NCBI GenBank assembly: GCA_964617665.1
Contig: CAZUAH010000296.1
Location: 1 to 16,874 of the forward strand
DNA length: 16,874 bases
Direction: 5' to 3'
From: JADHUC01 sp964617665
GTDB taxonomy: Bacteria; Planctomycetota; Planctomycetia; Pirellulales; Pirellulaceae
The translations under genes and the position numbers were made by a program. Below, piece by piece: positions 14,343-16,874 of this stretch. The notes under the pieces are model-generated. The model was not told where the DNA came from. It saw nothing but the letters and a program-made list of their open reading frames with translations, and did not search any database. Every line of letters starts with the position of its first letter. Within the stretch, counting starts at the first letter, position 1.

Positions 14343-16130
14343 ATGCGGAAAGCGCTGACGAACCTGTGCACTCCTTGGCTGCTCGTGGCCATGCTGGGGT
14401 TCGGTTGCCGTTCGCAACCGGAGATTGTCTTTGACAGCGCGCCGGGCCACATCCAGAGCGTTATTGCCGCAACTGAGTACCCGGACGCGAGCGCGCCCGC
14501 TTCGCCGCATATCCAATCGTCGGCGCCACCGCGCAGCATCCGTGAACCCGATGCGATCGAGTTCCTGCCACTTGGGCTCGACGAGGCCATTCGCATTGCC
14601 CTGGCCAACAGCGAGGTCATACGGAATGTCGGGGGACGGGTTGTCGCTGCAGGAGCCGACGTCAAGACGATCTACGATCCCGCAATCCGTTCCACGGATC
14701 CACTGTTCGGCCCGGATGCCGCATTGAGTGAATTTGATGCGCAGTTCGATACGAACATATTGTGGGAACGCAACGAACGCACCTTCAATAATGCGATCTT
14801 GGGTGGTGGGCGGACGACGGGCTTTGCGCAGAACAGGGCGCGCTTTCAAGCCGAATTGAGCAAGCGCGCGACTGCTGGGACACAGTTCTCGTTGCGCAAC
14901 GTTACGGACTACGATCGAAACAACTTGCCGCTGAATACGTTTCCAAGTTACTACGATACGTACTTCGAAGCAGAACTTCGCCATCCACTGCTGCAGGGAA
15001 GCGGCCGCGAGTTCAATCAGATCGCGGGCCCTCGGTCGCGGCCCGGGCTGTACAACGGCGTATTGATTGCGCGAATTGACACGGACATCAGCGTGACCGA
15101 ATTCGAGGCGGCTGTTCGGAATCTGGTACTCGAAGTCGAACAGACCTACTGGGAATGCCACTTCGCTTATCAGGACTTCGCAGCCAAGAAGGCAGGTCGC
15201 GAGGCGGCCTACCGGACATGGCAAACGGTGCAACGGAGGCTAGACATCGGACGTGCCAGCCCGGAGGAAGAAGCGAGGGTTCGCGAGGAGTTTCATCTGT
15301 ATCACTCGATGGTACTGGACGCGTTGGGCGGCAACAGACTGAGTGGGCAGTACATGACAACCACTAGCGGTCTGTATCCAGTCGATCGTCGTCTGCGATT
15401 GCTGCTTGGTCTGCCTGCCGAGGACCAGCGGCTGATTCGTCCGACCGACGAACCATCCTCGGCAAGGTCTCTATTCGAATGGAACGCGTGCCTGCACGAC
15501 GCCCTCTGTCGCCGCACGGAGCTTCGCAAGCAGAGAATGACGGTTCAACGTCGCGAGTTGGAATTGATCGCTGCTCGCAACTTCCTACGGCCGAGAGTCG
15601 ATTTCGTAGGCCAGTATCGCTGGCGTGGTTTCGGTGACGACTTGTTCGGCAGCTCGGACGTGCCCAATGGCAGCGCTTTCGGCGATCTGGGTAGGGGCGA
15701 TTTGCAGGATTGGACACTGGGTCTGCAGATGGAACGCCCTATCGGCAACCGATTGGGGCACACGGCCGTGCGGCAGGCGGAATTGAACGTGGCTCGCGAG
15801 AAGGCGATCTTGCGCGATGCGGAACGGCAAGTATCGCGCGAAGTAGCCGATGCGTTTGCCGAGCTAGAGCGAGCCTATGAAATGATCCGCGCCAGCTCCA
15901 ACCGTCACAGAGCGGCGGCCGATCAAATGGACTCGGTTCAGAAGAACTACGACGCGGGGCGGATTTCACTGGATGACTTGCTGGACGCGCGGCAGAGGAC
16001 AACGCGAGCCGAGAGCGCTTATCATCGCTCGCTGATCGAATACAATCGGGCCATCAGCAAGCTATATTACGCCCGTGGCGCGCTTCTGGATTACTACGGC
16101 GTGTCTCTAGCGGAGAGCCATGCCCTGTAA
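14343..16130 (+). CDS. TolC-like outer-membrane efflux protein, probable lipoprotein
   Basis: The 595-residue protein belongs to the outer-membrane efflux protein (TolC/NodT) family, the trimeric channel of tripartite pumps and type I secretion. A hydrophobic N-terminus leads to Cys22 in LGFGCRS, a lipobox-like site with an unusual Phe at -2. A low-complexity linker (40-70) precedes LGLDEAIRIALANSEVIR (77-94), the usual start of the periplasmic helices. Two coiled-coil helix pairs fall near 250-330 and 475-580, the second with YDAGRISLDDLLDARQR (536-552), a typical TolC signature, and beta-strand segments lie between. The start at 14343 is chosen over a frame extension to 14271 because the signal begins there; the ribosome site is poor. 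No adaptor or pump gene adjoins it, so its partner is elsewhere. Sulfotransferase follows after 34 bases. Confidence 0.88.
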   Translation: MRKALTNLCTPWLLVAMLGFGCRSQPEIVFDSAPGHIQSVIAATEYPDASAPASPHIQSSAPPRSIREPDAIEFLPLGLDEAIRIALANSEVIRNVGGRVVAAGADVKTIYDPAIRSTDPLFGPDAALSEFDAQFDTNILWERNERTFNNAILGGGRTTGFAQNRARFQAELSKRATAGTQFSLRNVTDYDRNNLPLNTFPSYYDTYFEAELRHPLLQGSGREFNQIAGPRSRPGLYNGVLIARIDTDISVTEFEAAVRNLVLEVEQTYWECHFAYQDFAAKKAGREAAYRTWQTVQRRLDIGRASPEEEARVREEFHLYHSMVLDALGGNRLSGQYMTTTSGLYPVDRRLRLLLGLPAEDQRLIRPTDEPSSARSLFEWNACLHDALCRRTELRKQRMTVQRRELELIAARNFLRPRVDFVGQYRWRGFGDDLFGSSDVPNGSAFGDLGRGDLQDWTLGLQMERPIGNRLGHTAVRQAELNVAREKAILRDAERQVSREVADAFAELERAYEMIRASSNRHRAAADQMDSVQKNYDAGRISLDDLLDARQRTTRAESAYHRSLIEYNRAISKLYYARGALLDYYGVSLAESHAL

Positions 16131-16164
16131 AAGAGCCTCGCCACCGTCCACCTGAGGTTGGGAT

Positions 16165-16740
16165 ATGAGTGACAGACAGCCCATTGTTATCGTCTCAGGA
16201 CTGCCGCGGACTGGGACCTCGATGATGATGCGAATGCTCGCGGCAGGTGGTATTCCGGTCGTGACGGACGGCATTCGTCAGGCAGACGCAGATAATCCCA
16301 ATGGGTACTTCGAATTTGAACGGGCGAAAAAGATCGGCGAAGACGCTTCGTTCCTTGACGATGCCGGCGGCAAGGCGGTCAAACTGGTGTACCGGCTCCT
16401 TTACGATCTGCCGGAGCCGTTCAGCTATCGAGTTATCTTTATGAAGCGGTCGTTGGATGAAGTCGTCGCTTCTCAAAACATCATGCTGCAGCGCAAAGGC
16501 GAAAATGCGAAACCGATCGACGACGCGACCGTAATTCAGATGTTCCGGAAGGAACTAGACAAGGTCGAACATTGGCTCAAAGGGCAACTCAACTTCGAGA
16601 CTCTGTTCGTGGACTACAACAGAATGATTCGCGAACCCCGTGACGAAGTCATCCAGGTGAGCGGCTTTCTTGGCGGCAAACTCGACATCGATGCGATGGC
16701 CGCCATCGTGGATCCATCTCTATACCGGAATCGTCGCTGA
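16165..16740 (+). CDS. Short sulfotransferase-family protein
   Basis: The 191-residue cytoplasmic protein looks like a PAPS-dependent sulfotransferase, moving sulfate from 3'-phosphoadenylyl sulfate to a hydroxyl or amino group. The 5'-phosphosulfate loop is GLPRTGTSMMM (12-22) and the 3'-phosphate motif is MKRSLDEVVASQ (93-104) with Arg95 and Ser103. It is shorter than typical sulfotransferases (about 250-350), lacking much of the usual acceptor-binding region, yet both ends look natural. The phrase DNPNGYFEFE (43-52) resembles a compact bacterial subgroup I recall but cannot confirm. The acceptor is unknown. A GAGG ribosome site lies seven bases before the ATG. It sits 34 bases after the TolC-like gene and could be co-transcribed. 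The 134 bases after it hold nothing recognised. Confidence 0.8.
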   Translation: MSDRQPIVIVSGLPRTGTSMMMRMLAAGGIPVVTDGIRQADADNPNGYFEFERAKKIGEDASFLDDAGGKAVKLVYRLLYDLPEPFSYRVIFMKRSLDEVVASQNIMLQRKGENAKPIDDATVIQMFRKELDKVEHWLKGQLNFETLFVDYNRMIREPRDEVIQVSGFLGGKLDIDAMAAIVDPSLYRNRR

Positions 16741-16874
16741 ATCCCTTTGGTGTCGGTTGGCCCGATTATCTTAGATACAGGGATCCTGCGGGGCATTCGC
16801 CCGATTCCCCATGGCCAGCGAAACGTGAGCGGACACCAGAACCATTGTTGACTTGCCTGGTATTTTGGGGGCGT

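Noticed and set aside
14229..15233. Long minus-strand open frame (334 codons) antisense to the TolC-like gene
   Set aside because: It has no recognisable domain and covers the well-supported TolC-family start and helices. Similar antisense frames at 2533-3210, 8589-9368, 12467-13087 and 13618-14322 were rejected for the same reason.
16741..16874. Possible gene start or terminator at the right edge
   Set aside because: No open frame with a ribosome site and no stable hairpin with a T-tract could be supported in these 134 bases.

Overview
The window reads as an ordinary chromosomal stretch of a planctomycete, most likely of the Pirellulales type. The basis is indirect: moderately high GC, many proteins with Sec signals but no operon partners, a conserved secreted protein of planctomycete style, an EF-Ts that lacks the usual TDFV motif, and a GC-rich inverted-repeat element. 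No database search was possible, so the taxonomy is an inference. A run of exactly 100 N flanked by two identical 55-base ends shows that this is a draft assembly, probably from short reads.

Layout. Bases 1-1569 hold the C-terminal part of an RND/MMPL-type membrane transporter, cut by the window edge, followed by a RidA-family protein (1642-2109). Convergent to these, across the assembly gap, is a minus-strand thioredoxin-trypsin-like protease fusion (2341-3771). A 352-base non-coding stretch separates it from a plus-strand GH127 beta-L-arabinofuranosidase (4124-6100) and a zinc-dependent medium-chain dehydrogenase (6249-7313). Between these two lies a perfect 28-base inverted repeat with a 30-base loop, resembling a REPIN or a strong hairpin element.

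Bases 7327-12215 are all minus strand. Read in the direction of transcription they are rpsB, tsf, pyrH and frr, the classical bacterial translation/UMP kinase cluster. They are followed by a secreted glycerophosphodiester phosphodiesterase whose start overlaps the frr stop by one base, and then a secreted Dabb-domain protein. A putative terminator or attenuator hairpin sits between tsf and pyrH.

A divergent promoter region (12216-12468) separates rpsB from a plus-strand PIG-L/LmbE deacetylase (12469-13233). Further plus-strand genes are a conserved secreted protein of unknown function (13357-14130), a TolC-like outer-membrane efflux protein (14343-16130) and a short sulfotransferase-family protein (16165-16740). 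The last 134 bases show no gene.

How the genes work together. Only the rpsB-tsf-pyrH-frr(-GDPD) cluster is a recognisable functional unit. GH127 and the dehydrogenase may cooperate in sugar catabolism, but this rests on adjacency alone. I saw no CRISPR array, tRNA, rRNA, insertion sequence, phage gene or defence system. The most interesting items are the protease fusion, the inverted-repeat element, the diverged EF-Ts motif, the frr-GDPD coupling, and the gap that is probably not a real gap.
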